From an uncultured Acetatifactor sp. (GTDB taxonomy: Bacteria; Bacillota; Clostridia; Lachnospirales; Lachnospiraceae), in the NCBI GenBank assembly GCA_910585805.1, contig CAJUFB010000015.1:1-64000 (forward strand): 64,000 bases of DNA. Reading direction: 5' to 3'. The first letter of the stretch is position 1; every line of letters starts with the position of its first letter. Under the pieces are notes generated by a model that saw only the letters and a list, made by a program, of their open reading frames with translations, was not told where the DNA came from and did not search any database. Shown here piece by piece: positions 33,513 to 43,289 of the stretch. The translations under genes were made by a program, and so were the position numbers.

Positions 33513-33902
33513 ATGTTTCAGTCAAGTGTATTCGACTATGTGAACGTATTGGATAAGGCGGCGGATGCCAGCTGGCTCCGCAACGATGCCATCGGAAATA
33601 ATCTGGCCAATGTGGACACACCGGGTTATAAGAGACAGGATGTGGCATTTGAGGATGTGCTGAAAAGGGAACTGGGGTTTGGCCGTTATAAGACAACGGA
33701 CGCAAAGGTGGCTGCCATTAACACCAGCAGATTGGTTCCGACCATATTTACAGATCATGGAAATTATTCTTACCGTCTGGATAAGAATAACGTTGATGTG
33801 GATACGGAAGGAGTCATGCTGGCGGAGAATCAGCTGAAATACCAGGGACTTATGACAGGGATCAATCAGGAATTTCTGAATCTGCAGACTGTTATGAAGT
33901 GA
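33513..33902 (+). CDS. flgB: Flagellar basal-body rod protein FlgB
   Basis: This 129-residue protein forms part of the proximal rod. The N-terminal helix contains WLRNDAIGNNLANVDTPGYK, the rod/hook signature ANVDTPGYK near residues 30-38, and the C-terminal helix ends QEFLNLQTVMK. Length is normal. AAAGGAGAGG precedes ATG 33513. It is the first gene of the flagellar operon and is followed by flgC. Confidence 0.96.
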   Translation: MFQSSVFDYVNVLDKAADASWLRNDAIGNNLANVDTPGYKRQDVAFEDVLKRELGFGRYKTTDAKVAAINTSRLVPTIFTDHGNYSYRLDKNNVDVDTEGVMLAENQLKYQGLMTGINQEFLNLQTVMK

Positions 33903-33986
33903 CAGGGGCAGGTGTTTTTCTGATGCTGTTTTGTTTTTGGAACCAATGGTCTTTTGAGACTATATTTTGAGAGAGGAGCAAGAATT

Positions 33987-34502
33987 ATGAGCATGTTTTC
34001 TGCTTTTAATATCAATGCTACAGGCATGACCGCAGAGAGATACCGGATGGATGTTATCTCCGAGAATGTGGCAAATGCAAATACGACAAGGACGGCTGAC
34101 GGCACCCCCTACCGCAGGAAGGTGGTTTCCTTTGCAGAGAAGACATATCAGGCTTCTTTTCAGCATATTCTGGGGCGGCAGACGCATATACATTCATCCT
34201 CAGGGACGAATGCCAACATGACACATACCCATGAGGTGGCACATACCCACACAGGACAGGGATATACAGGGAACGGTGTCAAGGTGAACGGTCTGTATGA
34301 GGACCATGTGACAGAGATGAATATGGTATATGACCCGTCTCATCCCGATGCGGACGAGAATGGCTATGTTACATATCCCAATGTGAATATTATTACAGAG
34401 ATGACCAATATGATAGATGCAAGCCGTGCTTATGAAGCCAATGCCACTGCCTTCAATGCCACCAAGGCCATGATGCAGAAGGGACTGGAGATCGGTTCAT
34501 GA
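33987..34502 (+). CDS. flgC: Flagellar basal-body rod protein FlgC
   Basis: This 171-residue rod protein has the N-terminal FSAFNINATGMTAERYRMDV helix with SENVANANTTRT (rod signature) and the C-terminal VNIITEMTNMIDASRAYEAN motif. A His/Thr-rich stretch of about 20 residues (around THTHEVAHTHTGQG, residues 73-87) is an unusual insert that could bind metal. ATG 33987 is chosen because GAGAGGAGC lies upstream; an earlier in-frame start at 33954 lacks a site. It forms the rod with FlgB and FliE. Confidence 0.95.
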   Translation: MSMFSAFNINATGMTAERYRMDVISENVANANTTRTADGTPYRRKVVSFAEKTYQASFQHILGRQTHIHSSSGTNANMTHTHEVAHTHTGQGYTGNGVKVNGLYEDHVTEMNMVYDPSHPDADENGYVTYPNVNIITEMTNMIDASRAYEANATAFNATKAMMQKGLEIGS

Positions 34503-34610
34503 TGAGCGGCTGCTTTCAGGTGTATGGAAACAGATGACCGGTGGGGATTTTTGCTGGAAGAGAAGCATATCTGATCCGGGTCGGATATAATAAGGAAAGG
34601 CATACATATT

Positions 34611-34955
34611 ATGGATTTATCAGCGATCACACCAATCAACGGACTGGGCACAGTCACGGATGTCAGTCCTTCAGGGCGTACATCCTTTACCGGAGTCCTT
34701 ACGGAAAAGAACGATGCGGCAGAAGGGACTCTGTTTGATTCCTTTTTAAACTCTGCCATCAATAACATCAAGACCACAAATGAATATCTTTCCGATGCGG
34801 AAGATATGAATATCAAGTTTGCCATGGGTGAGACAGAGAATGCCCACGATCTGACCATTGCGCTGCAGAAAGCTTCTACGGCGCTGCAGTATACGGTGGC
34901 AGTCAGGGATAAACTTCTGGATGCATACAAAGAACTCATGCAGATGCAGATTTAG
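34611..34955 (+). CDS. fliE: Flagellar hook-basal body complex protein FliE
   Basis: This 114-residue protein is the adapter between the MS ring and the rod. The C-terminal half carries the FliE pattern NAHDLTIALQKASTALQYTV followed by RDKLLDAYKELMQMQI. Length is typical. An AAGGAAAGG site precedes ATG 34611 by about 10 bp. It lies between flgC and fliF as in most Firmicutes. Confidence 0.94.
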   Translation: MDLSAITPINGLGTVTDVSPSGRTSFTGVLTEKNDAAEGTLFDSFLNSAINNIKTTNEYLSDAEDMNIKFAMGETENAHDLTIALQKASTALQYTVAVRDKLLDAYKELMQMQI

Positions 34956-35028
34956 GAAAAGCAAAAGCATGGATGCCGCAGAAGTGGATTGAAATGAGGA
35001 ATTTAGATATGACTAGGAGAGAAGTACC

Positions 35029-36636
35029 ATGGCTGACAAGCTAAAAGAGATACCAGGAAAAATACTGGAATGGTGGAATAAATTTACCAACAGGCAGAAG
35101 ACCATTATTGTCATAATCGCTGCCGCTGTTGTATTCACCTTTGTCATCGTTATATATACTTTCACCAAACCTGAATACATCAGGCTTGGAACTTATGAGA
35201 ACACCACTACCGCGGCAGAGATTGTGGAAATACTTGATGGAGCCGGTATCACCCACCGGGAGTCGGCGGATGCGCTGACCGTGGAAGTGCAGAGCGGTCA
35301 GGTGGCACAGGCGAAGCTGGCAATCGCCGCTGAAGGGTATGTGCCGGATGACCTGAAGTACAGTGACTACGTACAGAGCGGGATGTCTACCACATCAGCG
35401 GACAGAAACAATCAATATCCGCTTTTCCTGGCGAAATATATGGAAAATACGTTTCGCCAGGCAACGCCTGTGAAGGATGTAAGCGTGGGGCTGACTCTGG
35501 CACAGAATACAGGAAGGCTCAGTGAAACAAAGCAGGAATCCCATGCGTATATCCAGGTGACTGTGGATGAAAGCTTTACGGCGGCAAATGCGACAGCCAT
35601 GGCGAAAGGGGCTGCCACTTTCCTGGGAAATGATTCTACGGCAAATATTACCATCGTGGATCAGAATTTCAATATCCTGTATGCCGGAGGAGATGAATAT
35701 TCCACCATGGGGATTGCCAGTTCCATGCAGGAACTGAAGAACCAGGCGGCCCTGTGGATGACAAACCAGGTGAAGAAAGTGCTGTTGGGTACGAAACAGT
35801 ACATGACGATAGAAGTAGCCAGTCATCTGGATGTGGATTTTTCCGATTACACCCAGCGTGTGACCGAGTACTACACCAACAATGAAAATGGCAACGGCCA
35901 GATCACCCATCAGGATCTCTATAATCTGGAGAGCACCAACGGTGTGGAGGGGGTTCCCGGGACGGATTCCAACGGGGAGGATCTGACAGGCTATGTTAAT
36001 CCGGATTCCAGCGGAGGAACCACTACTTCCAGCGAGTCGAGTACGGAATATCAGCCGAATGTGTCGGAGACCGTGACCAACGGGCCGGCGGGAAGTATCC
36101 GGTACGAGAATTCTTCTCTGTCAGTATCCATGATCAGGTATCGTGAATATAATGAGGAGACGGTGGAAAAACAGGGACTTCTGGACGTTATTTCCTGGGA
36201 GGAATTCAAGGAACAGAACAGAGACAGCATCAAGCAGGAAGTAGATGAGGATTTTTTCCGGCTGGTGGCCAATGCAAGCGGCATCAGCGAAGATAAGATC
36301 ACCATCGTTGCTTATGAAGAGCCTGTTTTTTACGATAAGGAAGGATTCAGTCTCAGCGCTACGGATATCACAAGTATTGTGATGATTATACTGATCCTGG
36401 CATTGCTTCTCTTCGTGGTTCTGCGCAGTATGGGACCCAGGAAGAAGGCAGTGGAGGAAGAGCAGGAACTGCCCGTGGAAGAGATTCTCCAGTCTACTCA
36501 GCCCGAGGCTACAGTGGAGGATATTGATGTGGAGGCCAAGTCCGACACGCGCAGGATGGTTGAGAAGTTTGTGGATGAGAATCCGGAAGCGGCGGCGAAT
36601 CTGCTGCGGAACTGGTTGAATGAAGATTGGAATTAG
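35029..36636 (+). CDS. fliF: Flagellar MS-ring protein FliF
   Basis: This 535-residue protein builds the MS ring in the membrane. One membrane helix lies near residues 25-45 (TIIVIIAAAVVFTFVIVIYT) and a second near 445-465 (IVMIILILALLLFVVLRSMG). Between them are ring-building YscJ/FliF domains, including the conserved segment NNQYPLFLAKYMENTF. The C-terminal cytoplasmic tail (after 470) carries the FliG-binding region with VEKFVDENPEAAANLLRNWL. AGGAGAG precedes ATG 35029. fliG follows after 15 bp. Confidence 0.96.
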   Translation: MADKLKEIPGKILEWWNKFTNRQKTIIVIIAAAVVFTFVIVIYTFTKPEYIRLGTYENTTTAAEIVEILDGAGITHRESADALTVEVQSGQVAQAKLAIAAEGYVPDDLKYSDYVQSGMSTTSADRNNQYPLFLAKYMENTFRQATPVKDVSVGLTLAQNTGRLSETKQESHAYIQVTVDESFTAANATAMAKGAATFLGNDSTANITIVDQNFNILYAGGDEYSTMGIASSMQELKNQAALWMTNQVKKVLLGTKQYMTIEVASHLDVDFSDYTQRVTEYYTNNENGNGQITHQDLYNLESTNGVEGVPGTDSNGEDLTGYVNPDSSGGTTTSSESSTEYQPNVSETVTNGPAGSIRYENSSLSVSMIRYREYNEETVEKQGLLDVISWEEFKEQNRDSIKQEVDEDFFRLVANASGISEDKITIVAYEEPVFYDKEGFSLSATDITSIVMIILILALLLFVVLRSMGPRKKAVEEEQELPVEEILQSTQPEATVEDIDVEAKSDTRRMVEKFVDENPEAAANLLRNWLNEDWN

Positions 36637-36651
36637 CGAGGTACATAAATC

Positions 36652-37674
36652 ATGCCAAAGACTGCTGCAAGCGAGGGGGGAATCAAGGGAGTTCAGAGGG
36701 CGGCCATCCTTTTGATATCCCTGGGACCGGAGCGTTCTGCCGGTATCTTTAAACATTTGAAGGAAGAAGAGATAGAGGAACTGACACTGGAGATTGCCAA
36801 TACCAGAAGCGTGACCCCGCAGGTGAAGGAAGAAGTGATCAATGAGTTCTACGAGGTCTGCCTGGCTCAGCAGTACATTGCGGAAGGCGGTATCGGCTAT
36901 GCCAAGGATCTGCTGGAGAAAGCGCTGGGCGCAGAGAAGGCAATGGATGTCATCGGCAAGCTGACGGCATCGCTGCAGGTGAAGCCTTTCGAGTTTGTGC
37001 GTAAGACGGATGCTACACAGCTGATCAACTTTATACAGGATGAGCATCCTCAGACTGTTGCGCTGATCTTGTCCTATCTGGTACCGCAGCAGGCTGCGCA
37101 GGTGGTGTCGGCACTGCCTCCGGAAAAGCAGGCGGATGTGGCAAGGCGTATTGCAGTCATGGATCGCACCAGCCCCGAGATCATCAAGGAGGTGGAGAAA
37201 GTGCTGGAATCCAAGCTTGCAAGCCTGGTCAATCAGGATTACACCATCATCGGCGGTGTGGATGCCGTGGTGGAGATCCTGAATACAGTGGATCGAGGTA
37301 CAGAGCGTCATATCATGGAGACTCTGGAAGTGGAAGTGCCGGAGCTGGCGGAAGAGATCAGGAAGAAGATGTTCGTATTCGAGGATATCCTGCTTCTGGA
37401 CGACAGAGCCATTCAGCGTGTGCTGCGTGATGTGGAGAATAATGATCTGTCCGTGGCTCTGAAGAACGCAAATGAAGAAGTCAAAAATGCGATATTTAAT
37501 AATGTATCCAAGCGTCTTGCCGTTATGATCAAGGAAGATATGGACTTCATGGGACCTGTCCGTATGAAGGATGTGGAAGAGGCGCAGCAGAAGATCGTCA
37601 ATATCATCAGAAAACTGGAGGATTCGGGTGAAATCGTAATCTCCAGAGGCGGAGGTGACGAGATCGTTGTATAG
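36652..37674 (+). CDS. fliG: Flagellar motor switch protein FliG
   Basis: This 340-residue protein is the torque-generating switch component at the C-ring. The N-terminal FliF-binding domain starts GIKGVQRAAILLISLGPERS, the middle domain has the EHPQTVALILSYL and PEKQADVARRIAVMD segments, and the C-terminal domain carries charged residues (LLDDRAIQRVLRDV) that interact with MotA. Length is normal. The last bases contain the ribosome binding site and start of fliH, so the two are coupled. Confidence 0.97.
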   Translation: MPKTAASEGGIKGVQRAAILLISLGPERSAGIFKHLKEEEIEELTLEIANTRSVTPQVKEEVINEFYEVCLAQQYIAEGGIGYAKDLLEKALGAEKAMDVIGKLTASLQVKPFEFVRKTDATQLINFIQDEHPQTVALILSYLVPQQAAQVVSALPPEKQADVARRIAVMDRTSPEIIKEVEKVLESKLASLVNQDYTIIGGVDAVVEILNTVDRGTERHIMETLEVEVPELAEEIRKKMFVFEDILLLDDRAIQRVLRDVENNDLSVALKNANEEVKNAIFNNVSKRLAVMIKEDMDFMGPVRMKDVEEAQQKIVNIIRKLEDSGEIVISRGGGDEIVV

Positions 37675-38515
37675 TAATCTGCTTAAACGTTTTTCCATTG
37701 AGACTCCGGCAGCTGACGGAAAACGTGTCATTGACAGCAATGGGTTGCTGAAGAAACGTCAGGAGAAAATGGCCGAAGAGAATGCGCGCAGGGAAAGCGA
37801 CGGAGGCGGCTTTGTCTCCGGACTGATGCCGGTGGATGTCCTTGAAGCCCCGGAAGACGGGGGCAATCTCATCAAGGCGCAGGATGAGGCGAAAGAAATT
37901 CTGGAACAGGCAAGATCGGAAGCCGACGGCATACTGACAGAGGCCCGGGCTGAGGCGGAAAAAATCCGCAGGGAAGTAAAGGCGCAGGCAGAGGCAGAGA
38001 AAATGCAGGTGATCGATCGGGCGAAACAGCAGGGATATAGTGAAGGTCTGGCGAAGGCACAGGCCCATGAAAATGCCATGGAACAGGGGTATCTGGAGCG
38101 TGCGCGCGCACTGGAGGATGCCTACCAGCAGCAGGTGGATATCCTGGAACCCAGATTTGTGGATACCATCACAGGTATTTACGAGCATATATTTAATGTG
38201 GAGCTTTCATCCTGCCGTGAGATACTGACTTATCTGATCGCCACAGTATTACATAATCTGGAAGGAAGCCGCAGTTTTATCATACATGTGTCGAAGGATG
38301 ACTATGCCTATGTCAGCATGCAGAAAAAGCAGATGCTGGCAGGTGTGGTTTCCGAGAATACAAGTGTGGATGTGGTGGAGGATCTGACTCTGAGCAAAAA
38401 TGACTGCATGATCGAGACAGAGAACGGCATTTTTGACTGTGGGTTGGGAACGCAGTTGTCAGAGCTGAAAAAGAGGTTGATGCTTCTTTCCTGGTCAGGG
38501 GAAGAAGAGCAGTAA
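37667..38515 (+). CDS. fliH: Flagellar assembly protein FliH
   Basis: This 282-residue protein regulates the export ATPase FliI. The central part is a long Glu/Ala/Arg/Gln-rich coiled coil (about residues 60-150), and the C-terminal domain (about 155-280) resembles FliH/V-type ATPase subunit E. TTG 37667 is chosen as the start because GGAGGTGA (37651-37658) is ideally placed 8 bp upstream; GTG 37655 lies inside that site. The start overlaps the fliG stop by 8 bp. fliI follows after 63 bp. Confidence 0.88.
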   Translation: MYSNLLKRFSIETPAADGKRVIDSNGLLKKRQEKMAEENARRESDGGGFVSGLMPVDVLEAPEDGGNLIKAQDEAKEILEQARSEADGILTEARAEAEKIRREVKAQAEAEKMQVIDRAKQQGYSEGLAKAQAHENAMEQGYLERARALEDAYQQQVDILEPRFVDTITGIYEHIFNVELSSCREILTYLIATVLHNLEGSRSFIIHVSKDDYAYVSMQKKQMLAGVVSENTSVDVVEDLTLSKNDCMIETENGIFDCGLGTQLSELKKRLMLLSWSGEEEQ

Positions 38516-38578
38516 AGGAAATTGTCTGAACATATGCGGAACTGAAAACGGCATGTGTGTGAAACAGGAGGAAGTTTT

Positions 38579-39889
38579 TTGCGGACAGTTAATGTGGATT
38601 TCGCAAAATATAATAGAGTTTTGGAACAGCCTTTTTACAGGAAAAAGGGTAAGGTTGTCAATGTAGTGGGATTGACCATTGAATCTGCCGGTCCTGACGC
38701 CAGGCTGGGAGATATCTGTGAGATCACGCCGGAGGGAGAGGAAAGACCGATCCTGGCAGAGGTAGTGGGCTTTAAGGACAAAAAGACACTGCTGATGCCT
38801 TACGATTCGGTGGACGGCATCGCTTTGGGATGTATTGTGGAAAATACAGACAATCCATTGCAGGTGACAGTGAGTGACGCCCTGTTGGGGAAGACCCTGA
38901 ACGGCCTGGGAATTCCGGTGGACGACACACGGGTCGAGGGTGTGCCGTATCTGGTGGAGGCGGCGCCGCCTGATCCTTTGAGCAGGAAGATCATAGACGA
39001 AGTGCTTCCGCTGGGGGTGAAGGCAGTGGACGGCCTGATCACGGTGGGCAAAGGGCAGCGTATTGGGATCTTTGCCGGTTCCGGTGTGGGAAAATCCACT
39101 CTGATGGGCATGTTTGCAAGAAATACAAAGGCAGATATTAATGTGATCGCGCTGATCGGAGAACGTGGGCGCGAGGTGCGTGAATTTATAGAACGGGATC
39201 TGGGAGAAGAGGGAATGAGGCGTTCAGTGGTAGTGGTCGCCACTTCCGACAGGCCGGCTCTGGAGAGGAATAAAGCTGCTAAAACGGCTACTGCCATTGC
39301 AGAATATTTCCGTGACCAGGGAAAAGATGTCCTGTTGATGATGGACTCCCTGACCCGTTTTTCCATGGCGCAGCGGGAGATCGGGCTGGCGAGAGGGGAA
39401 CCGCCTGTGACAAGAGGGTATCCGCCCAGTGTGTATTCCGAGATGCCCAGATTACTGGAACGGGCAGGCTGCGCGGCCATAGGATCTATCACCGGACTGT
39501 ATACGGTGCTGGTGGACGGGGATGATTTCAACGAGCCCATTACCGATACGGCGCGAAGCATTCTGGACGGACATATCATGCTTGACAGAAAACTGGGACA
39601 CAAGAACCATTATCCGGCCATTGATATACTCCAGAGTATCTCAAGGTGTATGAGCCAGATCGCATCCAGAGAACATAAACAGGCAGCCGGAAAGCTGAAA
39701 AATGTAGTTGCCACCTACAACGAGGCGGAGGATCTGATCAATATCGGCGCGTATAAAAATGGAAGCAATCCTTCCATAGATCATGCCATATCCAAAATTG
39801 AGGCGGTGAATCAGTTTTTGTGTCAGGATGTGGAGGAAAAGTTCAGTTTTGAGGACAGTGTGAGGATGCTTCAGAGGTTATTTGAATAG
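38579..39889 (+). CDS. fliI: Flagellum-specific ATP synthase FliI
   Basis: This 436-residue ATPase energises flagellar type III export. Walker A GSGVGKST is near residue 172, followed by LIGERGREVREF, the DVLLMMDSLTRFSMAQREIG segment (Walker B) and RGEPPVTRGYPPSV. Length is typical for FliI. TTG 38579 is chosen because AGGAGG lies 7 bp upstream; the longer in-frame GTG start at 38555 would precede that site. It shares the operon with fliH and fliJ. Confidence 0.96.
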   Translation: MRTVNVDFAKYNRVLEQPFYRKKGKVVNVVGLTIESAGPDARLGDICEITPEGEERPILAEVVGFKDKKTLLMPYDSVDGIALGCIVENTDNPLQVTVSDALLGKTLNGLGIPVDDTRVEGVPYLVEAAPPDPLSRKIIDEVLPLGVKAVDGLITVGKGQRIGIFAGSGVGKSTLMGMFARNTKADINVIALIGERGREVREFIERDLGEEGMRRSVVVVATSDRPALERNKAAKTATAIAEYFRDQGKDVLLMMDSLTRFSMAQREIGLARGEPPVTRGYPPSVYSEMPRLLERAGCAAIGSITGLYTVLVDGDDFNEPITDTARSILDGHIMLDRKLGHKNHYPAIDILQSISRCMSQIASREHKQAAGKLKNVVATYNEAEDLINIGAYKNGSNPSIDHAISKIEAVNQFLCQDVEEKFSFEDSVRMLQRLFE

Positions 39890-39918
39890 AAATAGATGCG
39901 GTGCTGTAACAGGGACCG

Positions 39919-39955
39919 GGAAGTGTTTTCTGTGATTTGCGGACACTTCCTTTTT
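39919..39955 (+). terminator. Terminator-like hairpin between fliI and fliJ (family B core)
   Basis: GGAAGTGT at 39919-39926 pairs with ACACTTCC at 39943-39950, followed by TTTTT. The 3' arm read on the minus strand matches the family B core (17 of 19 positions with 4-22). The fliJ ribosome binding site starts one base after the T run, so it could act as an attenuator inside the operon. Confidence 0.65.
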
Positions 39956-39967
39956 AGGAGGATAAGG

Positions 39968-40441
39968 ATGGCCAGATTTCGATATTCCATGCAGAATATC
40001 CTCAATATCAAGCTGAAGCTGGAAACGCAGGCGAAGCAGGATTTTTCAGAGGCGAAGGCAGCTCTGGATGAAGAGGAAGAGAGACTGCAGGGACTGGTGG
40101 AACGAAAGTGCGGATATGAGCAGGAGGCGGGACAGCTTCTGGCCGGAAGGCTGAACCTTCGGAGGATCGAGGAAAATAAGGCGGCGATCCGCTGCATGGA
40201 GGATTACATAGAGAGACAACAGTTTAACGTGGACAGAGCCGGGAAGAAGCTGTTTGAAGCCACGGAGAGACTGAAGCAGGTGCGGATAGAGCGGAAGACA
40301 CATGAGACGCTGAAGGATAAGGCTTTTGAGGAATTCCTGATGGAGGAAAAGCGGCAGGAGAGTAAGGAGATCGACCAGCTGACCAGTTATACTTACGGAC
40401 AGCGTATCAATATGGAAGACGTAGAGCGGATACTGGCCTGA
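39968..40441 (+). CDS. fliJ: Flagellar export protein FliJ
   Basis: This 157-residue protein is the central stalk of the export ATPase complex. It is almost entirely an antiparallel coiled coil (RFRYSMQNILNIKLKLE start, then long charged helices), as expected for FliJ. ATG 39968 is chosen because AGGAGG lies 6 bp upstream. The gene follows fliI across a terminator-like hairpin. Confidence 0.9.
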   Translation: MARFRYSMQNILNIKLKLETQAKQDFSEAKAALDEEEERLQGLVERKCGYEQEAGQLLAGRLNLRRIEENKAAIRCMEDYIERQQFNVDRAGKKLFEATERLKQVRIERKTHETLKDKAFEEFLMEEKRQESKEIDQLTSYTYGQRINMEDVERILA

Positions 40442-40568
40442 ATATATGCGTATGAGAGAAAATATCTGCCGGTGTGACGGTATAGCGGGTGAGTGCTCTG
40501 GAAAATGATGCGGAGAATGGCAGATAAAGGTGCTCAAAAGTATAAGAATTTTGCTCGGGAGATGACGT

Positions 40569-41429
40569 ATGGCGAAGGAATTGAGTCCTCTGGCTGCTGC
40601 GGCAGAAGAGGAAAAAGCGAAATTAAAAGAAGAAAAAAAACAGTTTAAACAGGAGCAGAAAGCTCAGAAAAAGGAAGCGAAGCGCAGGGCAGCCGAGATT
40701 GCCAGGCAGGAGGAAGCGCTGGGGGAGGACGGAGGCAGCGGTCTGGTCACTTTTGCCGCCACGATACTGATCGTCGCTCTGTGGGTGGCAGTGGTCTGCG
40801 TAGTGGTGAAGATGGATGTGGGCGGCTTTGGCAGCAGTGTGCTGGCACCTGTTTTGAAGGATGTTCCTGTTATCAATAAGATACTGCCGTCTACGGTACC
40901 GGTGTCGGGGAGTGAGGATTCCGATGGTTACGGCGGCTACGCCAGTATCGAGGAAGCTGTCGAATATATCAAACAACTGGAACAGCAACTGGAGCAGATA
41001 CAGATTGCCTCCAATGCGAAGGATGCTGAAACAGAGACGCTGAAAGCGGAAATACTGCGTCTTCAGGAATTTGAGCAGAGGCAGGTGGAATTTCAGCGTA
41101 TCATGACTGAATTTTATGAAGAAGTGGCGAATATAGATCCGGATGGACTGCTGAAGTATTATGAATCCATGGATCCCACCACATTGGAATATATTACGAG
41201 ACAGGTTGTGATCCAGAAACAGAAGAGCGACGAGCTTGACAGTTATGTCCAGACGTTTGCCGAGATGAAGCCCAAGGTGGCGGCCAAGACATTTGAAGCC
41301 ATGAACGACCTGGATCTGGTGGCTGAGATACTGGGGGAAATGACTGTGGCGCAGAGAGCGGCGATCCTGGATGTGATTGACACAGAGGTGGGAGCGAAGC
41401 TGGCGAAGATGATGCAGCCGGGGTCTTAA
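40569..41429 (+). CDS. MotE/YlxF-like flagellar protein
   Basis: This 286-residue protein has a highly charged N-terminus (Lys/Glu/Gln-rich, residues 5-50), one membrane helix (about 60-84, TFAATILIVALWVAVVCVVV), a coiled coil (about 125-175) and a C-terminal MgtE-N-like helical domain (about 200-280) with GLLKYYESMDPTTLEYI and VAEILGEMTVAQRAAIL. This matches the MotE/YlxF group found between fliJ and fliK, which supports the stator in some bacteria. Its exact role is not settled. A GGGAGATGAC site precedes ATG 40569. Confidence 0.82.
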   Translation: MAKELSPLAAAAEEEKAKLKEEKKQFKQEQKAQKKEAKRRAAEIARQEEALGEDGGSGLVTFAATILIVALWVAVVCVVVKMDVGGFGSSVLAPVLKDVPVINKILPSTVPVSGSEDSDGYGGYASIEEAVEYIKQLEQQLEQIQIASNAKDAETETLKAEILRLQEFEQRQVEFQRIMTEFYEEVANIDPDGLLKYYESMDPTTLEYITRQVVIQKQKSDELDSYVQTFAEMKPKVAAKTFEAMNDLDLVAEILGEMTVAQRAAILDVIDTEVGAKLAKMMQPGS

Positions 41430-41620
41430 GGAAGGTCCGATTTGATCCGATATATAATTGGGTAATTAGAACCCATGACGTATACGGAACTGAAAACAGC
41501 AGGGGTCGGTCCAGATGTCCGATATGATTTCGGCTTAAATGCCTCAGGGAGAAATGATACTGTAATATCCGGCATCCGGACAGAGCGTTTGCGGAACGCA
41601 ATGAAGAAAGGAGGAGGAAA

Positions 41621-43198
41621 ATGGCGAATACAGCTGTAAAAGACGTAAGTTCGTTGTTCCTGAATCGCACGGTTCCTGTGGCAGGAAAAGCAGCAGGCGG
41701 CGGAGACTTCCAAAAGGTGTGGAACAGGCAGCTGAATAAGGGTCTTTCGGACAGCGCGGCCGGTGACAGCAATAGCCAGAAGCAGAACAAGATCAGCGAA
41801 AAAAAGAATGACGGCTTTCAGGAGAAAGCGCCTGTGAAGGAAAACGACGGGACGCAGTCGGAGGAAATGCAGTCTGTGGATTCATCCCAGGAGAACGGTC
41901 AGGGAGAAACTGTTTCGGAAGACAGGGATACAGCGGAGTCTGGGGCAGAACAGACAACCGTATCGGAAGCAGGGGAATCTGAGAATGTGGCGGATGATCT
42001 GCAGAATGTTCTGAATGTGGCGGAAATGTCAAAGCAGGAGAAAGCAGAGCTTCCGGATATAGAGCAGGATATGCAGGAAGATGTATCTGGGGTAACGCAG
42101 GAGCAGCTGTTGGCAATGGAGATTCTGGGCACAGCGGCAGCACAGCTCATGGAACAGATTGCCGATGTCTTCGAGGTTACTGTGGACGAATTACAGTCTG
42201 TCATGGATAATCTGGAAATGGAACCGGCAGATCTGCTGGACGCTTCGAAGCTGGGAAATCTGCTGTTGGAGCTTGGAGGTGCGAAGGACGCTTATGCCCT
42301 GATCACGGACGGCACCTTATACGACAATTATCGTATGATAATGGGACAGTTGGATCAAGTGCTTCGGGAAAGCGCCGGAGAGTTGATGACAGAGCCGGAA
42401 CAGCTGCCGATACTTCTAAAAGACAGCATGCAGGCAGTGCAGGAGGCGGAAGCGTCGCTGGGTATGCCTGAAGACAGGATGGCTGGTCTGAGGGAAGGAA
42501 GCGTGACAGTCACAGAAGAAGAAGGAGGAATGTTGAATTCCGAATTCAATGCAGAGGTTGCGGTGGAGGAACAGGCAGCTGCGCACGGGCAGGATACAGA
42601 AGGGCAGGAACGGAGCGGAAGGCAGTCTGAAGGAAAGGCGGACGGAGAAGATCAGTTGAATCTGATTCATCAGGATTTCAGAACGGAACAATTTCGTCCG
42701 GAACAGCAGCAGGTGGGAGAGATTCCCCGGTATAGTTCCTGGAGTACGGATACCAGGCAGATCATGAACCAGATCCTGGATTATATGAAGCTGAGCCTGA
42801 GCGCGGATACTACGAGCCTGGAGATGCAGTTGCATCCTGCCAGTTTAGGGACACTGCATGTACAGATCGCTTCAAGAGGCGGGATTGTCACAGCGAATTT
42901 TATTACGGAAAATGAAGCTGTGAAGACGGCGCTGGAAAGCCAGATGCTGCAGCTGAGGGAGCAGTTCGAGGAGCAGGGGGTCAAGGTGGAAGCCATAGAA
43001 GTTACCGTTCAGACTCATGAATTCGAACAGAATCTGGAGCAGGGCAGGGGCAGAAGCCAGCAGGAAGGCGAGAAGAGAGGCAGGAGCAGAAGATTCCGTA
43101 TGAATAGAGTCTCTGTGATGAGTGCTGCGGAGTCGGATGATGCTGCGGCAGCAGACAGGATCGCGGCAGACGGAAGCACGGTGAGTTACACTGCATAA
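41621..43198 (+). CDS. fliK: Flagellar hook-length control protein FliK
   Basis: This 525-residue protein acts as a molecular ruler and substrate-specificity switch for export. Residues 1-370 are a disordered, Glu/Gln/Ser-rich region typical of the ruler. The C-terminal Flg_hook domain (about 385-480) contains LEMQLHPASLGTLHVQI and VTANFITENEAVKTALESQM. It ends in a basic and Ala/Asp-rich tail. AAAGGAGGAGG precedes ATG 41621. flgD follows, as usual. Confidence 0.9.
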   Translation: MANTAVKDVSSLFLNRTVPVAGKAAGGGDFQKVWNRQLNKGLSDSAAGDSNSQKQNKISEKKNDGFQEKAPVKENDGTQSEEMQSVDSSQENGQGETVSEDRDTAESGAEQTTVSEAGESENVADDLQNVLNVAEMSKQEKAELPDIEQDMQEDVSGVTQEQLLAMEILGTAAAQLMEQIADVFEVTVDELQSVMDNLEMEPADLLDASKLGNLLLELGGAKDAYALITDGTLYDNYRMIMGQLDQVLRESAGELMTEPEQLPILLKDSMQAVQEAEASLGMPEDRMAGLREGSVTVTEEEGGMLNSEFNAEVAVEEQAAAHGQDTEGQERSGRQSEGKADGEDQLNLIHQDFRTEQFRPEQQQVGEIPRYSSWSTDTRQIMNQILDYMKLSLSADTTSLEMQLHPASLGTLHVQIASRGGIVTANFITENEAVKTALESQMLQLREQFEEQGVKVEAIEVTVQTHEFEQNLEQGRGRSQQEGEKRGRSRRFRMNRVSVMSAAESDDAAAADRIAADGSTVSYTA

Positions 43199-43289
43199 TT
43201 ACGGATTGCGTGAAAACGGACATTCGATCCGAAAATGCGATTCGTTATTATAAAATAAGCACTGTTAAAATAGAGAAAGGAGTACACAT

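Noticed and set aside
41475..41639. 54-codon frame between the MotE-like gene and fliK
   Set aside because: No ribosome binding site and it runs out of frame through the fliK ribosome binding site and start.
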